From: Mycolicibacterium rufum
GTDB taxonomy: Bacteria; Actinomycetota; Actinomycetes; Mycobacteriales; Mycobacteriaceae
Assembly (NCBI RefSeq): GCF_022374875.2
Contig: NZ_CP092427.2
Coordinates: 806,001 to 870,000 of the forward strand
Reading direction: 5' to 3'
Length of the DNA: 64,000 bases
The notes under the pieces are model-generated. The model made no database searches, was not told where the DNA came from, and saw only the letters and a program-made list of their open reading frames with translations. Positions 48,329 through 58,192 of this stretch are shown here, one piece after another. Position 1 is the first letter of the stretch. The number at the start of each line of letters is the position of its first letter. The translations under genes and the position numbers were made by a program.

Positions 48329-48994
48329 CTACGCGCCTGCGGCGGGGGTGCGCACCACCAGGGGCGCGGCCGGGAAGTAGGCGGCCATCTCCGAGCGGGA
48401 CGTGCGCAGCGCGGCCGTGCCGTAACCCCGCTTGCGGTGCTCGGGATGGATCCAGATGCGCACGTCGACCTCGCCGCTGGACAGTTCGCCGAACACCATG
48501 CCCACCTTGGCGGCGCCCACCTCGGCGACCAGCCACGCCGCCTCCTCGGCGGCGACCCGGCCGACGGCGTCGCGGATCTCGTCGCCCAGGTCGCCGGGCG
48601 GTGCGTCGGTGCCGTCGCCGGCCGAACGCATGTCGCGGGTGCGCTCGGCGAAGATGTCGCGGTCGGTGTCCGGGCTGAACGGGCGCAGCCGGAGTCGGCG
48701 GGCCGAGCCCGGCATCTGCTCGGCCGGTGCCGGGCTGGCGAGCTGGCTGGTCAGAGTGTCCAGCTCGGCGGCGATCCGGCGCCGCGACACCCGGGTCAGC
48801 CGGTCGAAGGACAGCCGCAGCACCGCTTCGGCCGCGTCGGCCGACGTGTCGAGCAGATCGGCGAGCGCCTCGATCGCCGCGTCGTAGTCCTCGGAGGCGA
48901 CGACGGCGTCGAGGACCTCGTGCCGGCGTTCCAGCGCGGCCACCATCGCGTCGGCGATGACCTTGCGCTGCACCGCCGCATCCTGGTCGGTCAT
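48329..48994 (-). CDS. GNAT acetyltransferase fused to a gyrase-A-like helical segment
   Basis: The protein has 221 residues. The C-terminal GNAT domain (about 100-221) has VDVRIWIHPEHRKRGYGTAALR with the R-x-x-G-x-G/A acetyl-CoA motif. Residues about 7-85 resemble the coiled-coil/tail segment of type IIA topoisomerase A subunits: compare AVLRLSFDRLTRVSRRRIAAELDTL with the GyrA pattern AILDMRLQRLTGLERDKI. No topoisomerase active-site domain is present. The start (ATG 48994) overlaps the upstream GNAT gene by 1 bp. M. tuberculosis has relFG in this area instead. The substrate is unknown; the helical part may mediate dimerisation or binding to gyrase or DNA. Confidence 0.75.
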   Translation of the reverse strand: MTDQDAAVQRKVIADAMVAALERRHEVLDAVVASEDYDAAIEALADLLDTSADAAEAVLRLSFDRLTRVSRRRIAAELDTLTSQLASPAPAEQMPGSARRLRLRPFSPDTDRDIFAERTRDMRSAGDGTDAPPGDLGDEIRDAVGRVAAEEAAWLVAEVGAAKVGMVFGELSSGEVDVRIWIHPEHRKRGYGTAALRTSRSEMAAYFPAAPLVVRTPAAGA

Positions 48995-49857
48995 CAGTCG
49001 AGCAGCACCGTGGCGAACGAGGCGATCTCGGTGAACCCGATGCGTGCGTACGTGGCGCGGGCGACGGTGTTGAAGCTGTTGACGTAGAGGCTCGCGATGC
49101 GGCCGCTGCCCACGACCGCGGCGGCGACGGTGGCGGTGCCCGCGGTGCCCATGCCCCGCCCCCGGAAGTCGGGGTGCACCCACACGCCCTGGATCTGACC
49201 GACGGCCGGCGACTGCGACCCGATCTCGGCCTTGAACACCACCTGGCCGCGGTCGAACCGGGCCCACGCCCGGCCGGCCGCGATCAGCCCGGCGACCCGG
49301 CGGCGGTAGCCCCGGCCGCCGTCGCCGATGCGGGGGTCGATGCCGACCTCCCCGATGAACATGTCGATGGCGGCGACGAGGTAGGCGTCGAGTTCCTCCA
49401 TCCGCACCTGCCGGACCGCGGGGTCGACGGAACACGCGGGTGCGGTGCCGAGCGCCATCAGCGGTTGGTGCGCGCGCACGTCGCGGGCCGGCCCCCAGAC
49501 CGGCTCGAGCCGCTGCCACATCGGCAGCACGAGCTCGGCGCGGCCCACCAGCGACGAGCACCGGCGCGACGTGCTCATCGCCTTGTCGGCGAACGCATTC
49601 AGGTCGCTTGCGCCGCCGCGCAACGGGATCAGATTGGCCCCGGCGTAGCAGAGGGATTCGCTGGCGCGCCGGCGCGTCCACAGTTCGCCGCCGATCGCGG
49701 ACGGCTCGATGCCGTGTTCGGCGACGCGGGAGGCGACCATGCAGGAGGCCACCGGATCGTCGTCGAGAACCTGGCGGACGGCGGTCATGTCGCGGATGTC
49801 GCGCACCACCGACACCCTTCGCTCGTCAACGAGGCGAAAAAGCGGAGGAGCCGACAT
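48994..49857 (-). CDS. GNAT acetyltransferase with DUF4081 domain
   Basis: This 287-residue protein corresponds to Rv2867c. The N-terminal DUF4081 domain (about 15-130, VRQVLDDDPVASCMVASRVAEHGIEPSAIGGELW) is followed by a GNAT domain (150-287) with the acetyl-CoA motif GVWVHPDFRGRGMGTAGTA and the terminal TYARIGFTEIASFATVLL. Substrate unknown. It lies directly downstream of ispG in the same direction, separated by a short hairpin. It overlaps the second GNAT gene (TGATG), so the two acetyltransferases are made together. Confidence 0.88.
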   Translation of the reverse strand: MSAPPLFRLVDERRVSVVRDIRDMTAVRQVLDDDPVASCMVASRVAEHGIEPSAIGGELWTRRRASESLCYAGANLIPLRGGASDLNAFADKAMSTSRRCSSLVGRAELVLPMWQRLEPVWGPARDVRAHQPLMALGTAPACSVDPAVRQVRMEELDAYLVAAIDMFIGEVGIDPRIGDGGRGYRRRVAGLIAAGRAWARFDRGQVVFKAEIGSQSPAVGQIQGVWVHPDFRGRGMGTAGTATVAAAVVGSGRIASLYVNSFNTVARATYARIGFTEIASFATVLLD

Positions 49858-49889
49858 CTGGACTCTTTCTGCGACGACCCTTGGCAGTC

Positions 49890-49907
49890 GGCCCCGTGCA
49901 CGGGGCC
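49890..49907 (-). terminator. 18-bp perfect palindrome after ispG
   Basis: GGCCCCGTGCACGGGGCC forms a hairpin with a 7-bp stem and TGCA loop, 5 nt beyond the ispG stop and 33 nt before the GNAT start codon. No U-run follows. It could attenuate or terminate between ispG and the GNAT genes, or stabilise the ispG mRNA 3' end. Confidence 0.5.
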
Positions 49908-49912
49908 ACGGC

Positions 49913-51079
49913 TCAGCTTACGGTGACAACCGGTGAACCGCTGGCATCCTCGGAACCTGGCGCGGTGTCCATCGCTTCGGCCAACCGCATGGCCTCCTCG
50001 ATGAGCGTCTCGACGATCTGGGCCTCGGGCACGGTCTTGATGACCTCGCCCTTGACGAAGATCTGGCCCTTGCCGTTGCCGGAGGCCACCCCGAGGTCGG
50101 CTTCGCGCGCCTCGCCAGGTCCGTTGACCACACATCCCATCACCGCCACCCGCAGCGGCACGTCCATGCCCTCGAGGCCGGCGGTGACCTCGTTGGCCAG
50201 GGTGTAGACGTCGACCTGCGCGCGCCCGCACGACGGGCACGACACGATCTCCAGGCCGCGGGGCCGCAGGTTCAGCGACTCCAGGATCTGGTTGCCGACC
50301 TTGACCTCCTCGACCGGAGGCGCCGAGAGCGAGACGCGGATGGTGTCGCCGATGCCCTGGGACAGCAGCGCGCCGAACGCGACCGCCGACTTGATGGTGC
50401 CCTGGAAGGCGGGCCCGGCCTCGGTGACGCCGAGGTGCAGCGGATAGTCGCACTGCGCGGCGAGCTGCTGGTAGGCCTCGACCATCACGACGGGGTCGTT
50501 GTGCTTGACGCTGATCTTGATGTTGCCGAAACCGTGCTCCTCGAACAGCGATGCCTCCCAGAGCGCGGACTCGACGAGCGCCTCCGGCGTCGCCTTGCCG
50601 TATTTCTGCAGGAACCGCTTGTCCAGCGATCCGGCGTTGACGCCGATGCGGATCGGGATCCCGGCGTCGCCGGCGGCCTTGGCGACCTCGGCGACCCGGC
50701 CGTCGAATTCCTTGATGTTGCCCGGGTTCACGCGCACCGCGGCACAGCCCGCGTCGATCGCGGCGAAGATGTACTTGGGCTGGAAGTGGATGTCGGCGAT
50801 CACCGGGATCTTCGACTTCTTGGCGATGGCGGGCAGCGCGTCGGCGTCCTCCTGGCGCGGGCAGGCCACCCGGACGATGTCGCAGCCCGACGCGGTCAGC
50901 TCGGCGATCTGCTGCAGCGTCGCGTTGATGTCGTGGGTCTTGGTGGTGCACATCGACTGCACCGAGATGGGGTGGTCACTGCCGACACCGACGTCACGCA
51001 CCATCAACTGGCGGGTCGTGCGGCGCGGGGCCAGGACGGGCGCCGGAGCGGCCGGCATTCCTAAACCGATAGAGGTCAT
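49913..51079 (-). CDS. ispG: 4-hydroxy-3-methylbut-2-enyl diphosphate synthase
   Basis: This 388-residue GcpE/IspG is the penultimate enzyme of the MEP isoprenoid pathway and uses a [4Fe-4S] cluster. The Cys ligands are in [11 protein letters not shown] and [11 protein letters not shown]. The N-terminal TIM-barrel has [31 protein letters not shown] and [16 protein letters not shown] 51079 is used; it lies 10 bp after the rip1 stop. The order dxr-rip1-ispG is the conserved mycobacterial arrangement. Two of the MEP steps are thus encoded on one transcript with an intramembrane protease. Confidence 0.97.
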   Translation of the reverse strand: MTSIGLGMPAAPAPVLAPRRTTRQLMVRDVGVGSDHPISVQSMCTTKTHDINATLQQIAELTASGCDIVRVACPRQEDADALPAIAKKSKIPVIADIHFQPKYIFAAIDAGCAAVRVNPGNIKEFDGRVAEVAKAAGDAGIPIRIGVNAGSLDKRFLQKYGKATPEALVESALWEASLFEEHGFGNIKISVKHNDPVVMVEAYQQLAAQCDYPLHLGVTEAGPAFQGTIKSAVAFGALLSQGIGDTIRVSLSAPPVEEVKVGNQILESLNLRPRGLEIVSCPSCGRAQVDVYTLANEVTAGLEGMDVPLRVAVMGCVVNGPGEAREADLGVASGNGKGQIFVKGEVIKTVPEAQIVETLIEEAMRLAEAMDTAPGSEDASGSPVVTVS

Positions 51080-51089
51080 CAGAGCTTTC

Positions 51090-52328
51090 CTATTGGAACA
51101 ACCTGATCGGGTTGACCAGGTCGGCGGTCACGGTCAGCAGCATGTAGCCGACCACCAACACCAGCACCACGTAGGTGGCCGGCATCAGCTTGAGATAGTT
51201 CACCGGGGCGGCGGCGACCTTGCCGCGCGCGGACCGGAACAGATTGCGCAGTTTCTCGTACACCGCGATCGCGATGTGCCCGCCGTCGAACGGCAACAGC
51301 GGGACCAGATTGACCGCGCCCAGCACGAAGTTCAGCTGGGCGAGGAAGAACCAGAAGGCCACCCACAGCCCCGCCTCGACGGTGTCGCCGCCGATGATGC
51401 TGGCGCCGACCACGCTGATCGGGGTCTCCGGATCGCGTTCCCCGCCGCCGATGGACTGCACCAGCGCGCCGACCTTGGTGGGGATCTTGGCCAGCGACTT
51501 GCCGAGCTCGACCGCGAGGTCGCCGGTGAACGCGAACGTGGCGGGCACCGCGGAGAGCGGGTTGTACTGCGTGGGGCCGAAGCTGGCCGCGGTGACGCCG
51601 ATGGTGCCGACGTTGGCCGGCGCAGGCGCGGCGCCGTCGGTGCCTGCGACGTAGCGCTGGCTCGGGGTGACGTTCACCGTCGTGACGAACTCACGGGTCT
51701 GGCCGTCCTCGTCGCGTTGCACGGTGATCGGGGTCGGACCGTTGAGTTTGCGCACGGCCGAGGACATCTCGTCGAAGTTCGCCACCGGGGTGTCGCCGAC
51801 CCGCACCACGACGTCACCGGCGCGGATGCCGGCGGCCGCGGCTGGGCTGGCCGTCACGCACTCGCCCAGGGTGCCTTGCGTCACTTCGTCTTTGACGCAC
51901 GACGTGTCGCCGACCATCGCGTTGGTGGGCTGGTGCAGGTTGGGCAGGCCCCAGATGATCGCGATCGCGTAGACGAGCACCAGGCCGATGACGAAATTCA
52001 TGCCGGGCCCGGCGGCCAACACCGCGACCCGCTTCCACGTCTTCTGCCGGTACATCGCGTACGGCCGGTCCTCGGGGTCGAGTTCCTCGACCGACGTCAT
52101 GCCCGCGATGTCGCAGAAGCCGCCGAGCGGGACGGCCTTGACGCCGTACTCCGTCGAGCCGAGCCGGTTGCGCCGGTAGGTCGACCACACGGTGGGGCCG
52201 AACCCGACGAAGTAGCGGCGCACCTTCATCCCGGTCGCGCGGGCGACCCACATGTGGCCGCACTCGTGCAGCGCCACCGACAGCAGGATGGCGAGTGCGA
52301 AGAGCACGATGCCGATCGCGAACATCAT
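51090..52328 (-). CDS. rip1: Site-2 intramembrane metalloprotease Rip1
   Basis: This 412-residue S2P-family zinc protease has HECGH (residues 21-25) in the first transmembrane helix, a periplasmic PDZ domain (about 140-220, [18 protein letters not shown]), and the third zinc ligand in [13 protein letters not shown] near residue 335. In M. tuberculosis Rip1 cleaves anti-sigma factors such as those of SigK, SigL and SigM, so it may control the mpt83/mpt70 genes downstream through RskA. ATG 52328 is used (ATG 52325 is adjacent). It lies 20 bp after dxr. Confidence 0.95.
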   Translation of the reverse strand: MMFAIGIVLFALAILLSVALHECGHMWVARATGMKVRRYFVGFGPTVWSTYRRNRLGSTEYGVKAVPLGGFCDIAGMTSVEELDPEDRPYAMYRQKTWKRVAVLAAGPGMNFVIGLVLVYAIAIIWGLPNLHQPTNAMVGDTSCVKDEVTQGTLGECVTASPAAAAGIRAGDVVVRVGDTPVANFDEMSSAVRKLNGPTPITVQRDEDGQTREFVTTVNVTPSQRYVAGTDGAAPAPANVGTIGVTAASFGPTQYNPLSAVPATFAFTGDLAVELGKSLAKIPTKVGALVQSIGGGERDPETPISVVGASIIGGDTVEAGLWVAFWFFLAQLNFVLGAVNLVPLLPFDGGHIAIAVYEKLRNLFRSARGKVAAAPVNYLKLMPATYVVLVLVVGYMLLTVTADLVNPIRLFQ

Positions 52329-52348
52329 CTTCTGCGCCTCTACTCCTG

Positions 52349-53506
52349 CTAGTCCCTGGTACCTGCGAATTCGTGTTCGACGGCGCGCCGGGCACGGTCA
52401 CGGGCCCAGTCCTGCGCGTCGAGTACGTCATCCACGGTAGCTGGTTCGGCGGCCCACTGGTCAGCAGCGCGCAGCACGTGCTCGACGGTGCGCACGATCG
52501 CGGGGAACCGGATGCGGCCCGCCAGGAACGCCGCGGCGGCCTCCTCGTTGGCCGCGTTGTACACCGCGGTGAGGCAGCCACCGCCCACGCCCGCTTCGCG
52601 CGCCAGCCTGACCGCGGGAAACACCTCGTCGTCGAGGGGTTCGAAGTCCCAGCTCGATGCCGTGGTGAAGTCGCAGGCCGACGCGGCCCCGGCGACCCGC
52701 GCCGGCCAGCCCAGCGCCAGCGCGATGGGCAGCTTCATATCGGGCGGGCTGGCCTGGGCCAGCGTCGATCCGTCGGTGAACGTGACCATCGAGTGCACGA
52801 TCGACTGCGGGTGGACGACCACCTGGATGCGGTCGTAGTCGACCCCGAACAGCAGGTGCGTCTCGATCAGTTCCAGTCCCTTGTTCACCAGCGACGCCGA
52901 GTTCAGGGTGTTCATCGGACCCATGTCCCAGGTCGGGTGGGCGCCCGCCTGCTCGGGGGTGACGTGCTCGAGCTGCTCGGCGGTCCACCCGCGGAACGGC
53001 CCGCCCGACGCGGTGAGCACCAGCGCCGCGACCTCGTCGGCGGTGCCACCGCGCAGACACTGCGCCAGCGCGGAGTGCTCGGAGTCCACCGGCACGATCT
53101 GGCCGGGCGCGGCCGCCTTCACCACCAGCGGCCCGCCGGCGACCAGCGACTCCTTGTTGGCCAGCGCCAGCCGCGCGCCGGTGGCCAGCGCGGCCAGCGT
53201 CGGCTGCAGCCCCAGTGCGCCGACCAGGGCGTTGAGCACCACGTCGGCCTCGGTCTCGGTCACCAGCCGGGTGACCGCGTCGGGGCCTGCGTAGGGGACG
53301 TCGCCGAGGATCTCGGCGGCGCGCGGGTCGGCGACGGCGATGGTGGTGACGCCGGTCTGGGCGCGCTGCGCGGCGAGCAGGTCGGTGTTGCCGCCGCCGG
53401 CGGCGAGACCCACGACCTCGAACTCGTCGGGGTTGGCCGCGATCACCTCGAGGGCCTGGGTGCCGATCGACCCCGTGCTGCCGAGGATCAGTACGCGTCG
53501 CGTCAC
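52349..53506 (-). CDS. dxr: 1-deoxy-D-xylulose-5-phosphate reductoisomerase
   Basis: This protein of about 385 residues catalyses the second MEP-pathway step and is the fosmidomycin target. The NADPH site is [17 protein letters not shown]; the substrate/metal residues lie in [19 protein letters not shown] and [27 protein letters not shown] 53506 is the only in-frame start next to the domain. AGGAG is about 20 nt upstream and better placed for the out-of-frame ATG 53514, which would give a three-codon leader ending at the GTG. The C-terminal tail is shorter than in M. tuberculosis. Confidence 0.95.
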   Translation of the reverse strand: MTRRVLILGSTGSIGTQALEVIAANPDEFEVVGLAAGGGNTDLLAAQRAQTGVTTIAVADPRAAEILGDVPYAGPDAVTRLVTETEADVVLNALVGALGLQPTLAALATGARLALANKESLVAGGPLVVKAAAPGQIVPVDSEHSALAQCLRGGTADEVAALVLTASGGPFRGWTAEQLEHVTPEQAGAHPTWDMGPMNTLNSASLVNKGLELIETHLLFGVDYDRIQVVVHPQSIVHSMVTFTDGSTLAQASPPDMKLPIALALGWPARVAGAASACDFTTASSWDFEPLDDEVFPAVRLAREAGVGGGCLTAVYNAANEEAAAAFLAGRIRFPAIVRTVEHVLRAADQWAAEPATVDDVLDAQDWARDRARRAVEHEFAGTRD

Positions 53507-53573
53507 GCGTTCATTGTGCCGCGCCCGCTCCTGTGAGGTGTCTGTGACACAAGTGTGACGTGAACCGAAGCGA

Positions 53574-53602
53574 CCGATCCGGAATGCGAACGGCGGTGAA
53601 TA
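53574..53602 (+). promoter_or_regulatory. SigK-like promoter upstream of mpt83
   Basis: CCGATCC (53574-53580) and TGAATA (53597-53602) are 16 bp apart. This resembles the CCATCC/CGAATC-type elements of SigK promoters that drive mpt83 and mpt70 in M. tuberculosis. Two TGTGAC direct repeats lie just upstream (about 53542-53558). Confidence 0.4.
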
Positions 53603-53654
53603 CCCGGTGTCAGCCAAGGACGGGCACAGACGCCCGCCACGAAGGGATGAAGTG

Positions 53655-54347
53655 ATGATCATCGTTCACCGCAAGTCCGTCGCCGCCGCCAGCCTCGCCG
53701 CTGTGGCGATGTTCGGAGCCGCCGCGTGTTCCAGCGAAGAGGCGTCCAGCACGGCCTCGTCGGCGACCAGTGCGGCCTCGTCGGCCGTCGAATCGGCGAC
53801 CGGCACGTCGTCTGCTCCGTCCTCGCCGACCAGCGCCGCGGCCGATCCCGCTGCCAACCTCGTCGGATCGGGGTGCGCCGCCTACGCCGAGCAGGTCCCC
53901 TCGGGCCCGGGCTCCGTGGCCGGGATGTCGACCGCTCCGGTGACCGAGGCCGCGGCGAACAACCCGATGCTCAAGACGCTGACCCAGGCGCTTTCGGGCC
54001 AGCTCAACCCGAACGTCAACCTCGTCGACACGCTCAACGGCGGTGAGTTCACCGTGTTCGCCCCGACCGACGACGCGTTCGCCAAGATCGACCCCGCGAC
54101 CATCGAGACGCTGAAGACCGACTCCAACCTGCTGACCAGCATCCTGACCTACCACGTGGTGCCCGGCCAGGCCGCGCCGGACGCGGTCGCCGGCGAGCAC
54201 AAGACCGTGCAGGGCGCGAACCTGACGGTGACCGGCGCCGGCAACGACCTGAAGGTCAACGACGCCGGACTGGTCTGCGGCGGCGTGAAGACCGCCAACG
54301 CCACGGTGTACATGATCGACACCGTCCTGATGCCCCCGGCCGCCTGA
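53655..54347 (+). CDS. mpt83: MPT83-like fasciclin lipoprotein
   Basis: This 230-residue protein has a signal peptide ending in AAAC (lipobox-like), a Ser/Ala/Thr-rich linker (about 25-70), and a FAS1 domain (about 75-230) with [24 protein letters not shown] (H1 box) and [10 protein letters not shown] (H2 box). It ends [13 protein letters not shown], as in M. tuberculosis MPT83. It is probably a cell-surface lipoprotein in adhesion or host interaction. ATG 53655 has GAAGGGA 8 nt upstream. It is followed after 61 bp by mpt70 with no dipZ gene in between. Confidence 0.93.
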   Translation: MIIVHRKSVAAASLAAVAMFGAAACSSEEASSTASSATSAASSAVESATGTSSAPSSPTSAAADPAANLVGSGCAAYAEQVPSGPGSVAGMSTAPVTEAAANNPMLKTLTQALSGQLNPNVNLVDTLNGGEFTVFAPTDDAFAKIDPATIETLKTDSNLLTSILTYHVVPGQAAPDAVAGEHKTVQGANLTVTGAGNDLKVNDAGLVCGGVKTANATVYMIDTVLMPPAA

Positions 54348-54408
54348 TCAGCGACTGCCGGACCCACCAGAAGCACTGTCAATCAACACATTCGAGGAGA
54401 GCGACATC

Positions 54409-54993
54409 ATGATGGAGAACGCACGACGAGTAGCCGGCATCGGCTTCGCCGCGGCCACCGCCGCCGGCATGATCCTGGCCACCGCACCGATCGCGGGCGC
54501 ACAGCCCGTGGGCCCCGGGTGCGCGGCCTACGCGGCAGAGGTGCCCACCGGACCCGGTTCGGTACAGGGCATGTCGATGGCGCCGGTCGCCGAGGCCGCG
54601 TCGAACAACCCGCTGCTCAAGACGCTCACCGCCGCGGTCTCGGGCCAGCTCAACCCGCAGGTCAACCTCGTCGACACGCTCAACGGCGGTGAATTCACCA
54701 TCTTCGCCCCGACCGACGAGGCGTTCGCCAAGATCGACCCGGCGACCATCGAGAAGCTCAAGACCGATGCCCCGCTGCTGACGAACATCCTGACCTACCA
54801 CGTCGTTCCGGGACAGGCTGATCCGACGAAGGTCGTCGGCACCCACAAGACGGTGCAGGGCGCCGACCTGACGGTGACGGGCACGCCCGATCACCTGACG
54901 GTGAACAACGCCTCGGTGGTGTGCGGTGGCGTGAAGACCGCCAACGCGACCGTGTACCTGATCGACACGGTGCTGATGCCGCCGGCCGCCTGA
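54409..54993 (+). CDS. mpt70: MPT70-like secreted fasciclin protein
   Basis: This 194-residue protein has a cleavable signal peptide ([20 protein letters not shown], cleavage after AGA) and a FAS1 domain almost identical in layout to the preceding MPT83-like protein, but no lipobox Cys, so it should be secreted. GAGGAGAG lies upstream of ATG 54409. The tandem arrangement implies a duplication in which one copy keeps the lipid anchor. A strong hairpin follows the stop. Confidence 0.93.
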   Translation: MMENARRVAGIGFAAATAAGMILATAPIAGAQPVGPGCAAYAAEVPTGPGSVQGMSMAPVAEAASNNPLLKTLTAAVSGQLNPQVNLVDTLNGGEFTIFAPTDEAFAKIDPATIEKLKTDAPLLTNILTYHVVPGQADPTKVVGTHKTVQGADLTVTGTPDHLTVNNASVVCGGVKTANATVYLIDTVLMPPAA

Positions 54994-55011
54994 CCTGACG
55001 GCCCCAGAACA

Positions 55012-55054
55012 GAGGATCCCCCGCCTATTCCCCCCGACCGGGCGGGGGATCCTC
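55012..55054. terminator. 14-bp stem hairpin after mpt70
   Basis: GAGGATCCCCCGCC (55012-55025) pairs perfectly with GGCGGGGGATCCTC (55041-55054) around a 15-nt loop, 19 nt after the mpt70 stop. The U-run is missing, as is common for mycobacterial terminators. It separates mpt70 from the photolyase gene. Confidence 0.75.
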
Positions 55055-55122
55055 GCTGTCGTCACGTTTCCGTCCGATTTTCCCCTGTTTCCCCCGACGA
55101 CTTCCAGGGCAGCATCAATCCC

Positions 55123-56475
55123 ATGACCGCCGTGATGTGGTTCCGCCGCGACCTCCGTCTCGCCGACCTGCCCGCCCTGCTGGCCGCGGCCGGCGACGAC
55201 GGCGCCGACGGCGAGGTGCTCGGCTGTTACGTGCTCGACCCCCGACTCGAGGCCTCTGCGGGACCGCGCCGGTTGCGCTATCTGTACGACGCGCTGCGGG
55301 ATCTGCAGGAGCAACTCGACGGCCGGCTGCTGATCACCCGCGGCGACCCGGCGTCGCGAATCCCCGCGTTGGCCAAGGCCGTCGACGCACACGCCGTGCA
55401 CGTGTCCGGCGACTTCACCCCGTTCGGCCGCCGGCGCGACGACCAGGTGCGCGAAGCTCTCGGCGACATCGAGCTCGTCGCGACCGGCTCCCCGTACCTG
55501 GTCTCCCCCGGCCGGGTCACCAAGCCCGACGGCAGCCCGTACAAGGTGTTCACCCCGTTCTTCTCCGCGTGGCGCAAGCACGGCTGGCGCCCGCCGGCCG
55601 AATCCGGACCGACATCCGCCCGCTGGATCGACCCCTCGTCGGTGAAGGGCGCCAAGGGCGCCAAAGTCGTCGAGATCCCCGACGTGGACGTCGAACTCGA
55701 GGTGCCCGCCGGCGAGCGGGCGGCGCGCCGGCAGTGGAAGCAGTTCCTCGACGGCGGGGTGCGCGGATACGCCGATGACCGCAACCGCCCGGATCTGGCT
55801 GCCACGAGCAAGATGTCGGCGCACCTGAAGTTCGGCGCGATCCACCCCCGCACGATGGCCGCCGACCTCGGCCGTGGCACGGGCGCGACCGCGTACCTGC
55901 GCGAGTTGGGGTTCCGGGACTTCTACGCCTCGGTGCTCCACGCGTGGCCGCGCAGCGTGTGGTGGAACTTCAACAGCGCGTTCGACGCCATCGAGGTCGA
56001 CGAGGGCGACGACGCCGAGAAGGCGTTCGAGGCGTGGAAGGCCGGCAAGACGGGCTTTCCCATCGTCGACGCGGGGATGCGCCAGCTCGCGACGACGGGG
56101 TTCATGCACAACCGGGTGCGGATGATCGTGGCCTCGTTCCTCGTCAAAGATCTGCATCTGCCGTGGCAGTGGGGCGCCCGCTGGTTCCTCGACCAGCTCG
56201 TCGACGGCGACATGGCCAACAACCAGCACGGCTGGCAGTGGGCCGCGGGGTGCGGCACCGACGCCGCGCCCTATTTCCGGGTGTTCAATCCCACGACCCA
56301 GGGCACCAAGTTCGATCCGTCGGGCGACTACATCAGGCGCTGGGTGCCCGAACTCGCCGACGTGCCCGACGTCCACAAACTCGACGGCGACCGGCCCGCG
56401 GACTACCCGAAGCCGATCGTCGACCACGGCCACGAACGCGCCGAGGCGCTGCGCCGCTACAACGCCCTGGGCTGA
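55123..56475 (+). CDS. phr: Deoxyribodipyrimidine photolyase
   Basis: This 450-residue DNA photolyase/cryptochrome-family protein has an N-terminal antenna Rossmann domain ([19 protein letters not shown]) and a C-terminal FAD domain from about residue 200. The latter has [55 protein letters not shown] and [20 protein letters not shown]. It repairs cyclobutane pyrimidine dimers with blue light. The W-x-W-A-A-G motif and Asn/Met active-site residues favour a CPD photolyase. CAGCAT 7 nt before ATG 55123 suggests a leaderless mRNA. M. tuberculosis lacks this gene here, which fits a light-exposed environmental organism. Confidence 0.95.
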   Translation: MTAVMWFRRDLRLADLPALLAAAGDDGADGEVLGCYVLDPRLEASAGPRRLRYLYDALRDLQEQLDGRLLITRGDPASRIPALAKAVDAHAVHVSGDFTPFGRRRDDQVREALGDIELVATGSPYLVSPGRVTKPDGSPYKVFTPFFSAWRKHGWRPPAESGPTSARWIDPSSVKGAKGAKVVEIPDVDVELEVPAGERAARRQWKQFLDGGVRGYADDRNRPDLAATSKMSAHLKFGAIHPRTMAADLGRGTGATAYLRELGFRDFYASVLHAWPRSVWWNFNSAFDAIEVDEGDDAEKAFEAWKAGKTGFPIVDAGMRQLATTGFMHNRVRMIVASFLVKDLHLPWQWGARWFLDQLVDGDMANNQHGWQWAAGCGTDAAPYFRVFNPTTQGTKFDPSGDYIRRWVPELADVPDVHKLDGDRPADYPKPIVDHGHERAEALRRYNALG

Positions 56476-56482
56476 GGCCGGT

Positions 56483-57331
56483 TCACTTGAGCAGCAGCCC
56501 GGCGTCCACCGGCAGCGCGACGCCGGTGATGTAGCGCCCGGTCGGTGCGCACAGGAACATCACGACGTCGGTCACGGAGGCGGGTTCCATCATCGGCAGC
56601 GTCATCAGCGGGCGCTGCGATTCCCCGAACGACGGGTGCTCGGCCACGAAACCGACCATCGCCTCGTTGATCACCATCGGCGTCGCGACCCCGCCGGGAT
56701 GCACCGAGTTGACCCGGATGTTGCGCGCGGCCAGCGACGTGGCGAAGTGCCGCATCAGCCCGACGACGCCGTGCTTGGCGGCGGTGTAGCCGGCCGCGCC
56801 GTGGGTCATGCTGTCGAAATCGGTGCTGACGGACTTGAACCCGGCCGCCGAACTGGTGAGCACGATCGCGCCGCTGTCGGGATTGCGCAGCAGCGCCGGC
56901 AGCGCGGCGTCGACGGTGAAGTACACGCCGTTGAGCAGAACGGCCACCGCGTCGGTGTACGCGGTGATCTCCCGGCCCTGCGGCCCGGCCGCGGGCAGGA
57001 TGCCGGCGTTGGCGAGCACGAAATCCAGCCGGCCGAATTCGTCGACACCCCGGTCGACGACCGCGGCCAGCCGGTCGCGGTCGCGCACGTCCGCCTGCTC
57101 GGCCACGATGCGACGGCCCGTCTTCTCCACCAGCCGCACCGTCTCCTCGAGATCGTCGGCGGTGGCCATCGGATAGGCGACGCTGTCAAGCTGCTCGCAC
57201 AGGTCGACGGCGATCACGTCGGCGCCCTGCTCGGCGAACCGGACGGCGTGTTCGCGGCCCTGCCCCCGCGCGGCGCCCGTCACGAACACGACCCTGCCGG
57301 CGAAGAGTCCGTCGGCCTGCTGCGCTGCCAT
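56483..57331 (-). CDS. Mycofactocin-type SDR oxidoreductase
   Basis: This 282-residue SDR has [28 protein letters not shown] at the cofactor site and an extended length with insertions after beta-2. This is the signature of the mycofactocin-coupled SDR family, which holds NAD(H) tightly and is thought to be recycled by mycofactocin. The catalytic YTAAK is near residue 185. It oxidises an alcohol or steroid-like substrate that cannot be specified. The ATG at 57331 has TAGGCT 8 nt upstream. It converges with phr (7 bp gap) and is divergent from the DUF2631 gene. Confidence 0.88.
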   Translation of the reverse strand: MAAQQADGLFAGRVVFVTGAARGQGREHAVRFAEQGADVIAVDLCEQLDSVAYPMATADDLEETVRLVEKTGRRIVAEQADVRDRDRLAAVVDRGVDEFGRLDFVLANAGILPAAGPQGREITAYTDAVAVLLNGVYFTVDAALPALLRNPDSGAIVLTSSAAGFKSVSTDFDSMTHGAAGYTAAKHGVVGLMRHFATSLAARNIRVNSVHPGGVATPMVINEAMVGFVAEHPSFGESQRPLMTLPMMEPASVTDVVMFLCAPTGRYITGVALPVDAGLLLK

Positions 57332-57391
57332 GACCGGGCAGCCTACGGCCTGTGCCAGAATGGCCCCAACAACGAGACCGGAGGAGCAGCT

Positions 57392-57646
57392 GTGGCAAGC
57401 ACCGAGGTGGAGCGACACACAGGTGTCGACGTCGAGGACGTGCCGTCCGCACAGTGGGGCTGGTCCAAGGAGAACCCGCGGCTGCAGCAGATCGGCGGGA
57501 TCCTCGCCGGGCTGTTCCTGCTGCTGATGATGCACGGCAACCATCAGGGCCATGTCGAGGACTGGTTCCTGCTGGCCGGCGCCCTGCTGCTGTTCGGCTA
57601 CGTGGCGCGCAGCGTCTACCTCGGCCGCAACCGCGACACCCGGTAG
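57392..57646 (+). CDS. DUF2631 membrane protein
   Basis: This 84-residue protein has two hydrophobic helices (about 34-48 and 58-74) separated by the short loop [11 protein letters not shown], with an N-terminal soluble part containing WGWSKENP. It matches DUF2631 proteins of mycobacteria (Rv2876 at this position). The His-rich loop between the helices is notable. GTG 57392 has GGAGGAG about 5 nt upstream. Function unknown. Confidence 0.85.
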   Translation: MASTEVERHTGVDVEDVPSAQWGWSKENPRLQQIGGILAGLFLLLMMHGNHQGHVEDWFLLAGALLLFGYVARSVYLGRNRDTR

Positions 57647-57649
57647 ATC

Positions 57650-58171
57650 TCAGACGGCACGCAGCCGCCGCAGCGCCGCGGGCCGCACCCGGTAGAGCGT
57701 CTCGGTGTGCCCGTCGCCTGACATCCGGCCCGCCGCGGTCAGCGCATGGCTCTTGAACGCGCGGGCCGCGGCACTGACCGGATGACCGACCGGGTCGAAT
57801 CCCGGCCCGAGTTCGCTCCCCCAGACCAGGATCTCGACGGATCCGTCCCCGGCCAGGCGCGCGAGCTCGTGGCGTAACCGGGCGTTGCGGAGCAGCAGAT
57901 CCGGCGCGACCGCCACCGCACCCCCCGGCGCCAGTTCTCGCACCGCCGTGACGATGTCGTCGGTCACCGCGCCGGTCGCGACGCCGAGGATGGCCAGCGA
58001 CCGGGACGTCACACCGTCCGTCGCGACGACGGTGACGTCCCAGCCGGCGCGGGCCCGGTCGCACAGGAAACCGCCCGCCGCCTCGACGAGGTCACCGATG
58101 TCGACGCCCAACGCCAGCAGCCGATGCCGGCACCAGCCGTCGGACCCCGCCTCGAACGTGCGCGCGCTCAT
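57650..58171 (-). CDS. Conserved hypothetical protein
   Basis: This 173-residue protein has alternating beta/alpha segments (CDRARAGWDVTVVATDG, SLAILGVATGAVTDDIVTAVRELAPGGAVAVAPDLLLRN, VEILVWGSELGPGFDPVGHPVSAAARAFKSHAL). It has no signal peptide, membrane helix or recognised domain. The cell-biology is unknown. ATG 58171 has a GTGGGGG ribosome binding site, and the 87-bp upstream region holds two small palindromes (58193-58220). It converges with the DUF2631 gene (3 bp gap). Confidence 0.65.
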   Translation of the reverse strand: MSARTFEAGSDGWCRHRLLALGVDIGDLVEAAGGFLCDRARAGWDVTVVATDGVTSRSLAILGVATGAVTDDIVTAVRELAPGGAVAVAPDLLLRNARLRHELARLAGDGSVEILVWGSELGPGFDPVGHPVSAAARAFKSHALTAAGRMSGDGHTETLYRVRPAALRRLRAV

Positions 58172-58192
58172 CCCCCACAGGGTGACACTTTC

